Positions 9,056 to 17,169 of a stretch of 64,000 nucleotides of DNA are shown in pieces. This DNA comes from Cystobacter fuscus DSM 2262. Its GTDB lineage: Bacteria; Myxococcota; Myxococcia; Myxococcales; Myxococcaceae. The notes beneath the pieces were generated by a model. It worked only from the letters and a program-made list of their open reading frames with translations, was not told where the DNA came from and ran no database searches. The first letter of the stretch is position 1, and the number at the start of each line of letters is the position of its first letter. A program made the translations under genes and the position numbers. The stretch spans positions 597,938-661,937 of the forward strand of contig NZ_ANAH02000064.1 in the NCBI RefSeq assembly GCF_000335475.2, written 5' to 3'.

Positions 9056-9075
9056 AGCGCCGCGCGGGCGGCGCT
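9056..9075. terminator. Bidirectional terminator hairpin between convergent genes
   Basis: A perfect 8-bp inverted repeat (AGCGCCGC...GCGGCGCT) with a 4-base loop fills nearly the whole 24-bp gap between the esterase stop and the ATP-grasp stop. It lacks a clear T-tract, so efficiency is uncertain. Confidence 0.5.
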
Positions 9076-9079
9076 CCGT

Positions 9080-10243
9080 TCAGGTCCGGGCCTGGACGAG
9101 CCGCATCGCCTCGCGCATCGCCTCGATGTCCCGGTGCCGGGTGAGGTACATCTCATCCCCCAGGGCGCTGGTGAAGACGGAGGGCAGGGTGGCGTGCTGC
9201 AGGAGCGTCTCGCCCAGTCGCGCCACCACCTCCGTGTGTCCATAGCGGTACGCGCGGCCGGTGCGCCGGGCGATGTGACACACGTGGTACTTGGGCTCGT
9301 AGCGAAATCCGCGCAGGTCCTCGCCGGCGATGAGGCGGGCCCACAGCCGGTACACGTCCGTGTCCCCCGCGTAGTTCATCATGTCCACCACGAAGGCGCC
9401 GGGGGGCCGCAGGTTGGCCTCCAGCGCCACGAAGCTGCCATCCGCCAGGCGGAAGAACTCCAGGTGGAACCAGCGCTCGCGCAGGCCCAGCGCCTCCACC
9501 ATCTTGCGCCCCATGGTGTCGAGCGCCGAGGGCAGCTGCCGGTGGCTCCAGATGGCCAGGTCGCGCTGCTCGAGCACGGACTCCATGATGCCGTCGCTGT
9601 ACTCGTGGCTGGTGGTGAAGACGATGTGGCCGTTGCCGTCCACGAGCCCGTCATAGGTGACGATGGTGCCCTTGACGAAGGCCTGGGCCACGTAGCCGGC
9701 GAGTGGCGGCCCGCGGAAGGCCTCGTCCACCTCCGCCTCGCTGGACACCTTGAAGGTGCGCGCGGCGCCCACGCCCACGTCCGGCTTGAGCACGAGCGGG
9801 TAGCCCACGCGGCGGGCGAAGTCCTTCACCCCGGCCGCGTCGCGCACGGCGATGGCGTCGGGGTGGGGCAGGCCCGCCTGCTTGAACAGATCATGCATGC
9901 CCAGCTTGGAGCGCAGCCGGGCGATGTCCGCGGGCAGCAGGCCCGGGACGTGGAAGGCCTCGCGCAGGTGCGCCTCCACCTCCAGCCACGTCTCGTTGAG
10001 CGAGTCGATGCGGTGCATGCGGCCGTGCCGCCAGGTGAAGTAGCCCACGGCGCGCACCAGCGCCTCGATGTCGTGGAGGTTGGGGGTGAAGAAGTACTCC
10101 GACAGCGACTCGCGCAGCTCCCGACGCAGGGCATCGTAGGGGCAGTCCCCCACCCCCAGGACGTTGACGCCCCGCTCGCGCAGGGCGGCCACGAAGTGGA
10201 AGAAGTGGGGCGGGAACTGGGGCGAGATGAAGACGACGTTCAT
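9080..10243 (-). CDS. ATP-grasp domain enzyme (carboxylate-amine/thiol ligase-like)
   Basis: A 387-residue stand-alone ATP-grasp protein. It has an N-terminal Rossmann-like part (NVVFISPQFPPHFFHF), a central lid with FARRVGYPLVLKPDVGVGA (ATP-binding lysine), and a C-terminal metal-binding section with LEANLRPPGAFVVDMMNYAG. The family joins a carboxylate to an amine or thiol via an acylphosphate. Partners and substrate are not evident; it is monocistronic here. I chose ATG 10243 (AAGGG a few bases upstream) over the 15-residue-longer frame start at 10288. Confidence 0.8.
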   Translation of the reverse strand: MNVVFISPQFPPHFFHFVAALRERGVNVLGVGDCPYDALRRELRESLSEYFFTPNLHDIEALVRAVGYFTWRHGRMHRIDSLNETWLEVEAHLREAFHVPGLLPADIARLRSKLGMHDLFKQAGLPHPDAIAVRDAAGVKDFARRVGYPLVLKPDVGVGAARTFKVSSEAEVDEAFRGPPLAGYVAQAFVKGTIVTYDGLVDGNGHIVFTTSHEYSDGIMESVLEQRDLAIWSHRQLPSALDTMGRKMVEALGLRERWFHLEFFRLADGSFVALEANLRPPGAFVVDMMNYAGDTDVYRLWARLIAGEDLRGFRYEPKYHVCHIARRTGRAYRYGHTEVVARLGETLLQHATLPSVFTSALGDEMYLTRHRDIEAMREAMRLVQART

Positions 10244-10388
10244 GGTGGGCCCTTTGACGGCGACTCCTTCGGAGGGGGGAGGGCGCACGATACCCGACTT
10301 TTTCCAGTCTTACAGGGGAGAGTTGACGCGAGGCGCCATGTCCGCCGGGGCGATACCCACCGCCTGCCCGCTCGCCAGTTACCGAGAC

Positions 10389-10436
10389 TTGACACTCCCT
10401 TGGGGCCAGCGTTAGTTAGTTTCCCGTTACTAACTA
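10389..10436 (+). promoter_or_regulatory. RND operon promoter with TetR-type palindromic operator
   Basis: A perfect TTGACA (-35) lies at 10389-10394. Seventeen bases later, at the -10 position, begins a perfect 8-bp inverted repeat TAGTTAGT-N8-ACTAACTA (10413-10436). Such AT-rich palindromes over the -10 are the usual operators of TetR/AcrR repressors of RND pumps. Transcription would run into the adaptor gene at 10486. No regulator gene adjoins it. Confidence 0.6.
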
Positions 10437-10485
10437 TCTCGGCCGAGGAGCTGCCCATGAGGGCGGAGCCTGCGGGAGTGACGGT

Positions 10486-11604
10486 ATGCGGAAGTTTCAT
10501 CTTCATCGACAGGGCAGGACGTTCCAGGGCGTGGTGGTGGGCGGGCTGGTGCTGACGTTGGGCGCGGGCTGTGGGTCGCGAGTGGACGCGGCGGAGAACA
10601 AGCCCGGCGCCGCGGCGCGTCAAACCGCCGCGGAAAGCGCGGTGAAGGCAGACACGGTGCAGGTGGGCGAGCAGAAGGTGCCGCGCTTCCTCACGCTCAC
10701 CGGCTCGCTGTCGGCCAACGAGGACTCGGACGTGGCCGCGGGGGTGACGGGCAAGGTGGTGTCCGTGCACGCCGAGCGCGGCACGGTGGTGAAGAAGGGC
10801 GAGGTGCTGGCGAAGCTGGACGCGCGCGCCTCCTCCGCCAGCCTCGAGGAGGCCCGGGCGCAGGTGGTGCAGGCCAAGAGCCAGCAGGCGCTGGCCATCG
10901 CCGACTGCGAGCGCAACGAGAAGCTCTTCGCCAGCGGCACCATCTCCGCGGCGGATCATGATCGCGCCCAGGCGCAGTGCCGCAACGCGGCGGCCCAGGT
11001 GGCGGGCACCCAGGCGCGCCTGTCCCTGCTGGAGATCAACGTGTCGGACGCCTCCATCCGCGCGCCCTTCGACGGCGTGGTGGCCGAGCGCGCGGTGTCC
11101 GTGGGCGAGTACGTGCAGCCGGCCTCGAAGATCGTGACGCTGGTGTCGTTGGATCCGCTGCGCCTGCAGCTGTCGGTGCCGGAGGCCTCGGCGGCGCTCA
11201 TCCAGAAGGATCAGCCGGTGGAGTTCACCCTCACGGCGGCGCCCAACGTGGTGCACAAGGCCAAGGTGACGTACGTGGGCGCGGGCCTGCGCTCGGGCAG
11301 CCGGGACCTGGTGGTGGAGGCGCTGGTGCCCAACAAGGAGCGCGCGCTGCTGCCGGGCCAGTTCGCCACGGCGCGCGTGCAGCTGGGCGAGCAGCCGATG
11401 CCGGTGGTGCCGCGCACGGCGCTGGTGGACGAGGGCGGCCGGCGCAAGCTCTTCGTGGTGAGCGACGGCCGGCTCGAGGAGCGCTTCGTGCAGGTGAGCG
11501 ACGGCTCCGGAGACGAGGTGGGGGTGATGGCGGGCGTGCGCGTGGGTGAGCGCGTGGTGGCGGTGGCGCGGCCTGAGCTGCGCGACGGCGTGAAGCTGCA
11601 GTAG
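10486..11604 (+). CDS. RND efflux periplasmic adaptor (membrane fusion protein)
   Basis: A 372-residue AcrA/MexA-type adaptor linking the pump to the outer-membrane factor. An N-terminal hydrophobic signal ends at a probable lipidation cysteine (GAGC, about residue 26). Then come the split lipoyl domain (GVTGKVVSVHAERGTVVKKGEVLAKLD and the later IRAPFDGVV half), a short alpha-helical hairpin, a beta-barrel and a membrane-proximal domain. It is first gene of the adaptor-pump-outer membrane factor operon, 17 bp before the pump gene. It is probably controlled by the palindrome at 10413-10436. Confidence 0.92.
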   Translation: MRKFHLHRQGRTFQGVVVGGLVLTLGAGCGSRVDAAENKPGAAARQTAAESAVKADTVQVGEQKVPRFLTLTGSLSANEDSDVAAGVTGKVVSVHAERGTVVKKGEVLAKLDARASSASLEEARAQVVQAKSQQALAIADCERNEKLFASGTISAADHDRAQAQCRNAAAQVAGTQARLSLLEINVSDASIRAPFDGVVAERAVSVGEYVQPASKIVTLVSLDPLRLQLSVPEASAALIQKDQPVEFTLTAAPNVVHKAKVTYVGAGLRSGSRDLVVEALVPNKERALLPGQFATARVQLGEQPMPVVPRTALVDEGGRRKLFVVSDGRLEERFVQVSDGSGDEVGVMAGVRVGERVVAVARPELRDGVKLQ

Positions 11605-11621
11605 TCCGAGGGTCTCGTTCC

Positions 11622-14600
11622 ATGCAATGGCTCGCCAGTATTTGTGTCCGTAAGCCCGTCCTCGCGTCGGTGCTCATCCTGCTGATTCTCGTGCTCGGCG
11701 GCGTCGGCTACTCGAAGCTCACCGTCGATCGTTTCCCCAAGCTGGACTTCCCCACCGTGGTGGTGGTGACGCGTCTGCCCGGCTCCGCCGCCGAGGAGAT
11801 GGAGACGGACATCACGGACAAGGTCGAGGAGGCGGTCAACACCGTCGCCGGCATCGACGAGCTGTCCTCCATCACGTCCGAGGGCGTCAGCACGGTCATC
11901 ATCACGTTCGTGCTGGAGAAGAACGTGGACGTGGCCGTGCAGGAAGTGCGCGACCGCATCAACCAGATCGCCTACGAGCTGCCCAAGGACGTGGAGACGC
12001 CGATCGTCCAGAAGTTCGATCCGGACGCCGTGCCCGTCATCATCCTGTCGTTGCAGTCCAACCGGCCCGTGCGGGAGATCACCGAGTACGCGGACCGCGT
12101 GCTGCGCCGCCGGCTGGAGACGGTGCAGGGCGTGGGACAGGTGTCGCTCATCGGTGGCACCAAGCGCCAGGTGAACGTGTGGTTGGATCCGGTGAAGATG
12201 CGGGCGGCGGGCGTGAGCGCGGCGGAAGTGCAGCGCGCCATCGCCGGCCAGAACATGTCGTTGCCGGGCGGCAGCATCGAGACGGGTCCTCAGAACCTCA
12301 CCCTGCGTCTGCGTGGCCGCGTCACCAGCGTGGAGGAGATGGGGCAGCTCGTGCTGCGCGAGAACGGGGGCAACATCCTGCGCGTGCAGGACGTGGCCCG
12401 GGTGGAGGACGGCCAGGAGGAGGCGACGACGGCGGCCCGGCGCGATGGCAATCCGGCGGTGCTGCTGTCCATCCGCAAGCAGTCGGGTGAGAACACCGTG
12501 TCGCTCGTGCAGGAGGTGCGCCGGCGCGTGGGCGAGCTCAACTCGACGCTGCCGCCGGGCTACACGCTGGACGTGGTGCGCGACAACTCGGAGACCACCA
12601 TCACCAGCGTGCACGCGGTGCAGGAGCACCTCATCCTCGGTGCGTTCTTCGCCGCGCTCGTGGTGCTCCTGTTCCTGGGCAGCTGGCGCAGCACCGTCAT
12701 CTCCGCGCTCGCCATTCCCGTGTCCATCATCGGCACCTTCGGGATGATGCAGATGGCGGGGCTCAACCTGAACACCATCAGCCTCCTGGCGCTCGCGCTC
12801 GCGGTGGGCATCGTCATCGACGACGCCATCGTGGTGCTCGAGAACATCCACCGCTTCATCCACGAGAAGAAGCTCAAGCCCTTCCCGGCCGCCATCCTGG
12901 CCACCAAGGAGATCGGCCTCGCGGTGCTCGCCACCACGCTGTCGCTCATCGCGGTGTTCCTCCCGGTGGCCTTCATGGGCGGCATCCCCGGGCGCTTCCT
13001 GGCCAGCTTCGGCTGGACGATGGCCTTCTCCATCGCCGTGTCGCTGGTGGTGTCCTTCACCCTCACGCCCATGCTGTGCGCGCGCTGGCTGGTGGGCGGC
13101 TCGGCGGGGCCCGACCATGGCCGCAAGCCGCTGCTCGAGCGCATCACGGACAAGGTCTACACGCCCATCGAGCGCACCTACGAGCGCGCCCTGCGCTGGG
13201 TGATGGCGCACCGCTGGGTGGCCGTGGTGGCGTCGGTGGCCGCGCTGGGCTCGTGCATCCCCATGGCGAAGTCCGTGCCCGCGGGCTTCCTGCCCAAGAG
13301 CGACGAGGCCCAGTTCCAGGTGTCCATCCGCACGCCGGAGGGCATGAGCATGGAGACCACCCTCCTGGAGGCCGAGCGCGTGGCGCGGGAGATCCGCGAG
13401 ACGATTCCGGAGACCACCTCCACGCTCGTCACCATCGGTGACAACACCGACAAGACGCCCAACGTGGCGGCGCTCTTCATCAAGATCGTCAACCCGGATC
13501 AGCGCACCGACACCCAGGACGACATCATGAACCGGGTGCGCCGGGACATCACCTCGAAGCTGCCCAAGGAGTACCGGGTGAGCGTGACCAACGCGCCGCT
13601 GTTCGGCGGCGGTGGCACCCAGGCCGCGGTGCAGTACGTGGTGCGCGGGCCCGACTTCGACGAGCTGGGCAAGCAGGCCACCATCCTCATGGAGAAGCTC
13701 AAGAGCATCAACGGCGTGGTGGACGTGGACAGCAACCTCATCATCGGCAAGCCCGAGGTGAGCGCGTACATCAACCGCTCGCGCGCCGCGGACCTGGGCG
13801 TGCAGGTGTCCGACGTGGCCACCACCATGCAGATGGTGGTGGGCGGTCTCGAGGTGTCCAACTACGCGGAGGCCGGCAACCTGTACGACGTGCGGCTGCG
13901 CGCCGAGCGCTCCGCGCGTGACAGCATGGAGGCGCTCTCGCAGCTCACCGTGCCCTCCACGCGTCTGGGCGCCGTGCCGCTCACGGACGTGGTGACGCTC
14001 CAGCGCGAGGAAGGCCCCTCGCAGATCAACCGCATGAACCGTCAGCGGCAGATCATGATCAGCGCCAACACGGTTCCGGGCGTGAGCACCGGCCAGGTCG
14101 TCGAGCAGTTCAACAAGCTCATCGCCGACACGCAGCTGCCGCCGGGCTACTCGGCGGCTCCCGCGGGCATGTCGCGTGAGATTGGCCGCACGTTCCAGAA
14201 CTTCATCGTGGCCTTCGCCATGGCCTTCGTCTTCATGTACCTCATCCTCGCGGCGCAGTTCGGCTCGTGGATCCACCCCATCACCATCCTCCTGTCGCTG
14301 CCCCTCACCGTGCCCTTCGCGCTCATCTCCCTGATCATCTTCAGGCAGCAGCTCGACATGTACTCGATGCTCGGACTGCTGGTGCTCTTCGGCGTCGTGA
14401 AGAAGAACTCCATCTTGCAGATCGACCACACCAACCAGCTGCGCGGCGAGGGCTTGCCCCGGCTGGAGGCCATCGTCCACGGCAGCAAGGACCGCTTGCG
14501 CCCCATCCTGATGACCACGTTGTCCTTCGTGGCGGGCATGCTCCCGCTGCTGTTCTCCCGCGGCGTCGGCGCGAGCTTCAACCAGGCCACCGCCGGCGTG

Positions 14601-14810
14601 GTGGTGGGTGGCCAGACGCTGTCGCTGGCCCTCACGCTGCTGGTGACCCCCGTGGCGTACTCGCTGCTGGATGACGCGTCGGCGTGGTTCAAGCGCAAGT
14701 TCGGCTCCAAGCGCACGCCCGAGGAGACGGGCGAGGCCGAGGTGGAGCGCGCCTATGGCGGCGACACCCTCGCCGAGCTGCGCCCGGCGCACGGCAAGGA
14801 GGCCGCATGA
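11622..14810 (+). CDS. RND multidrug efflux transporter (HAE1/AcrB family)
   Basis: Inner-membrane proton-driven exporter of 1,062 residues, the standard HAE1 length. It shows 12 membrane segments with two large periplasmic loops. The proton-relay pair is in IDDAIVVLEN (TM4, equivalent to AcrB Asp407/408) and the TM10 lysine in GVVKKNSIL. The N-terminal CVRKPVLASVLILLILVLG begins TM1. Substrates cannot be inferred. The stop overlaps the outer-membrane factor start as ATGA (14807-14810). The operon is therefore a complete tripartite pump. Confidence 0.95.
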   Translation: MQWLASICVRKPVLASVLILLILVLGGVGYSKLTVDRFPKLDFPTVVVVTRLPGSAAEEMETDITDKVEEAVNTVAGIDELSSITSEGVSTVIITFVLEKNVDVAVQEVRDRINQIAYELPKDVETPIVQKFDPDAVPVIILSLQSNRPVREITEYADRVLRRRLETVQGVGQVSLIGGTKRQVNVWLDPVKMRAAGVSAAEVQRAIAGQNMSLPGGSIETGPQNLTLRLRGRVTSVEEMGQLVLRENGGNILRVQDVARVEDGQEEATTAARRDGNPAVLLSIRKQSGENTVSLVQEVRRRVGELNSTLPPGYTLDVVRDNSETTITSVHAVQEHLILGAFFAALVVLLFLGSWRSTVISALAIPVSIIGTFGMMQMAGLNLNTISLLALALAVGIVIDDAIVVLENIHRFIHEKKLKPFPAAILATKEIGLAVLATTLSLIAVFLPVAFMGGIPGRFLASFGWTMAFSIAVSLVVSFTLTPMLCARWLVGGSAGPDHGRKPLLERITDKVYTPIERTYERALRWVMAHRWVAVVASVAALGSCIPMAKSVPAGFLPKSDEAQFQVSIRTPEGMSMETTLLEAERVAREIRETIPETTSTLVTIGDNTDKTPNVAALFIKIVNPDQRTDTQDDIMNRVRRDITSKLPKEYRVSVTNAPLFGGGGTQAAVQYVVRGPDFDELGKQATILMEKLKSINGVVDVDSNLIIGKPEVSAYINRSRAADLGVQVSDVATTMQMVVGGLEVSNYAEAGNLYDVRLRAERSARDSMEALSQLTVPSTRLGAVPLTDVVTLQREEGPSQINRMNRQRQIMISANTVPGVSTGQVVEQFNKLIADTQLPPGYSAAPAGMSREIGRTFQNFIVAFAMAFVFMYLILAAQFGSWIHPITILLSLPLTVPFALISLIIFRQQLDMYSMLGLLVLFGVVKKNSILQIDHTNQLRGEGLPRLEAIVHGSKDRLRPILMTTLSFVAGMLPLLFSRGVGASFNQATAGVVVGGQTLSLALTLLVTPVAYSLLDDASAWFKRKFGSKRTPEETGEAEVERAYGGDTLAELRPAHGKEAA

Positions 14811-16105
14811 TCTCCCTGCTCACGGTGGTGTCCCTCGCCCTGGGTGCCGCGGAAGCCACCGAGCCCGCGGCCCAGCCGGTGCTCACGCTCAATCAGGCTC
14901 TCGAGGAGGCGCGCGAGAAGAACCTGGACCTGAAGGTGGCGCGCGCCCGGTTGGATCAGGCCCTGTTGCAGACGCGCCGGGCCTGGGCCGGCTACCTGCC
15001 CACCGTCACGGTGGGCGGCAGCTACACGCGCAACTCCGCGGAAGCCGTCTTCGCGCTGCCCGGTGGTGGAGAACCCATCACCATCCAGCCGTATGATCAG
15101 CTCGGCGCCCAGGCCGAGGTGCGCCAGGCCATCATCGCGCCGACGCTCTGGCCCGCCATCCGCAACGCGGGCATCGCCCAGGAAGTGTCCACGCTGAACA
15201 CGGAGTACACGCGCCGGGAGATCCTCTTCGGCGTGGCCCAGGCCTACTTCAGCGCGGCGAGCCTCCAGGAGGCCATCCGCGCCACGCAGTTCCTCCTGGA
15301 GGTCAACCAGGCGCGCGAGAAGGACACGCAGATCCGCTTCGACGCGGGCACCGTCACGCGCGTGGCCCTGCTGCGCGCGCAGTTCGACCGCGCACGTGCC
15401 GAGCAGGATCTGGTCCGGGCGCGCAACTCCTATGACTCCGCGCGGCTGGCGCTCGCCACGCTCCTGCAGCGCGAGTCGCCGAACTTCTCCCTGCAACTGC
15501 CCGAGGTGCCCGAGGTGCCGGCGGTGGACCCGGAGCTCGCCCGCAAGGCGCAGGAGGCGCGTCCGGACGTGCTCGCGGCGCGGCGCAACCTGGACCTCGC
15601 GGTGGGCCGCCGCACCGGCGCGTGGTTCGCCTACCTGCCCAATGTGGGCTTCTCGGGCGTCTACCGGGTGACCAACGCCGCGGGCTTCACGGGCCAGGCG
15701 GGCACGTGGACGTTGACGCTCAACGGCTCGTGGACGCTGTGGGACGGAGGCTTGCGCGAGGTGGCCCTGCGCGAGGAGTCCGCCCGAGTGGCCGAGGCCT
15801 CCGCCCTGCAGACGCAGTCGGAGACCCGGGTGACCCAGGAAGTGGCCACGGCGCGCCTGGACTACGACAACGCCCGCTCCAACCTGTCCAAGGCCGAGGA
15901 GGCCCTGGCCCTGGCGCGTGAGACGCAGCGGCTCACGGAGATCAGCTTCAAGGCGGGCGTGGCGACGTACCTGGAAGTGGCGGACGCCAACTCCGCGCTG
16001 ACCAACGCCGAGGTGAGTGCCATCTCCGAGCGCTTGCAGACCTCGCTCGCCGCCCTGCGGCTGCAGCGCGCCGTCGGCCTCTTCGCCGCGGACGAGAAGG
16101 ACTGA
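14807..16105 (+). CDS. TolC-family outer-membrane efflux protein
   Basis: The outer-membrane channel of the tripartite pump, 432 residues. It has an N-terminal signal sequence (MISLLTVVSLALGAAEA) and two internally repeated OEP domains of long amphipathic helices (LTLNQALEEAREKNLDLKVARARLDQA and a second repeat near residue 240). I chose ATG 14807, which overlaps the pump stop and has AAGGAGG at 14796-14802. The transcription unit ends at the hairpin 16114-16147. Confidence 0.93.
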   Translation: MISLLTVVSLALGAAEATEPAAQPVLTLNQALEEAREKNLDLKVARARLDQALLQTRRAWAGYLPTVTVGGSYTRNSAEAVFALPGGGEPITIQPYDQLGAQAEVRQAIIAPTLWPAIRNAGIAQEVSTLNTEYTRREILFGVAQAYFSAASLQEAIRATQFLLEVNQAREKDTQIRFDAGTVTRVALLRAQFDRARAEQDLVRARNSYDSARLALATLLQRESPNFSLQLPEVPEVPAVDPELARKAQEARPDVLAARRNLDLAVGRRTGAWFAYLPNVGFSGVYRVTNAAGFTGQAGTWTLTLNGSWTLWDGGLREVALREESARVAEASALQTQSETRVTQEVATARLDYDNARSNLSKAEEALALARETQRLTEISFKAGVATYLEVADANSALTNAEVSAISERLQTSLAALRLQRAVGLFAADEKD

Positions 16106-16107
16106 TG

Positions 16108-16153
16108 TGCCCGGGACTCCGCTCCGCTGTTCCGGGGAGCGGAGTCCTCGTCT
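16108..16153 (+). repeat. Terminator hairpin and left copy of an island-flanking repeat
   Basis: A perfect 12-bp stem GGACTCCGCTCC/GGAGCGGAGTCC (16114-16125 and 16136-16147) is followed by the pyrimidine-rich TCGTCTCTTCTT, just after the outer-membrane factor stop. It can terminate the efflux operon. The two 17-base flanks (16108-16124 and 16137-16153) recur exactly and in the same orientation at 19155-19199, with only the loop different. Confidence 0.75.
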
Positions 16154-16629
16154 CTTCTTGGGGCGTACCGGCGCTCATCGACCATGGTTTGCGGGAGACG
16201 GGCGAGAAGAGGGGTTGGTGTCCGACCTCGGACTCGCCTCGCTGCGAGCTGGTCAACCGGACATCTGTCTCCAGATACTCGCCTTCCGTAGCCTGGGCGC
16301 CACCGGCGGAATCATTTCCGACCAGGCGGTCTTCGTGCTGACCCGCACTCGATCCAAGGGTGTTCTCGAGGTCCTGGAGCGCCTGGATTGACCGGCTCGC
16401 GAACCGAGGCCCTTCCACCAGCCTTGGTGGAATGACTACCGCGCGCTGGCACCCGGACACCACATATTGGCGGCTTTTCGGAAGTCAAGAAGGACTCCCT
16501 GCTTGTACAACGTCGCCCCATGGCGCTCACTGGAGCCGAGCCATGAGGTTCTCGACCTTGCACCTTCTACGTCGGAATGCTGTGGGGCCAAAGGTTCGTG
16601 CCAGCTTGTGGCAGGGGGATTGGATTGTG
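16154..16629. other. Intergenic left part of the effector island
   Basis: This 476-bp stretch lies between the efflux terminator and the DUF3304 lipoprotein. A 57-codon frame at 16219-16391 (GTG start, fairly GC-rich third positions) might be a gene remnant, but I do not recognise it. Base composition becomes less GC-rich towards the right. I see no other feature. Confidence 0.45.
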
Positions 16630-17169
16630 ATGCGCGCGGCGGTATTGGGATGGGTGTTGCTCGGATTGTGTCTGGGGTTGTGCGCTTGCAAGAGGAGTTC
16701 AGTGGAGACGCCCGATGCCGGGGCGGAAGGCAAGAATAAAGAGCTTGAGTCCGTTGCTCTCACGGTCAGTGGATATAATTATACCGACCTCCACATCGAG
16801 AGCTTCAGCGTGGATGGGGCAGGGGGAGCCAATATCTTTGTCAGTTCTCCTGACTCGGGTGGAGGAGGTGGCGTGTGCTGCCTGAGATGGTATCCAGGTG
16901 TGCCACTGCCGGTGTCAGTGAAAGTCGAGTGGACTCGGGATTTGAAGCGCTGGTGTGAAAAGGAAGTGATGGTCTCTGGACCCGTGCCTGACCAACCGCG
17001 GTACATCGTCGTCCATTTCTTCCAGGATGGGCGTATCGAGGTTGAACTCACGGAAGGCTTTCCTGAGTCAAAGCTTCAATTGGATCGCTTCAGTCCTGTC
17101 GCGCGCAAGGCGTCAGGCAACTCAGTATTGGATGAGAAAATTGCCAGGTGCCATGATGCCTTCCGTTAA
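16630..17169 (+). CDS. DUF3304-type lipoprotein, probable immunity protein for the adjacent phospholipase
   Basis: A 179-residue protein with a type II signal peptide: the hydrophobic VLGWVLLGLCLGLCAC run leads to a lipobox cysteine near residue 20. A compact domain follows with ANIFVSSPDSGGGGGVCCLRWYPGVP, a pattern I associate with DUF3304. Genes of this type often sit beside DUF2235 lipases of the type VI secretion system, where a periplasmic or envelope-anchored immunity protein is needed. I chose ATG 16630 as the start that gives a signal peptide. Codon usage is clearly less GC-rich than its neighbours. It overlaps the lipase gene by 17 bp. Confidence 0.65.
   Translation: MRAAVLGWVLLGLCLGLCACKRSSVETPDAGAEGKNKELESVALTVSGYNYTDLHIESFSVDGAGGANIFVSSPDSGGGGGVCCLRWYPGVPLPVSVKVEWTRDLKRWCEKEVMVSGPVPDQPRYIVVHFFQDGRIEVELTEGFPESKLQLDRFSPVARKASGNSVLDEKIARCHDAFR

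Noticed and set aside
11211..14792. A very long open frame on the minus strand opposite the RND pump gene
   Set aside because: It is a GC-rich shadow: composition is His/Arg/Gly-rich, with no domain, and the opposite strand encodes a clear full-length transporter.
16219..16391. A 57-codon GTG-initiated frame as a real gene
   Set aside because: No recognisable domain and no clear Shine-Dalgarno; kept only as a possible remnant in the intergenic note.
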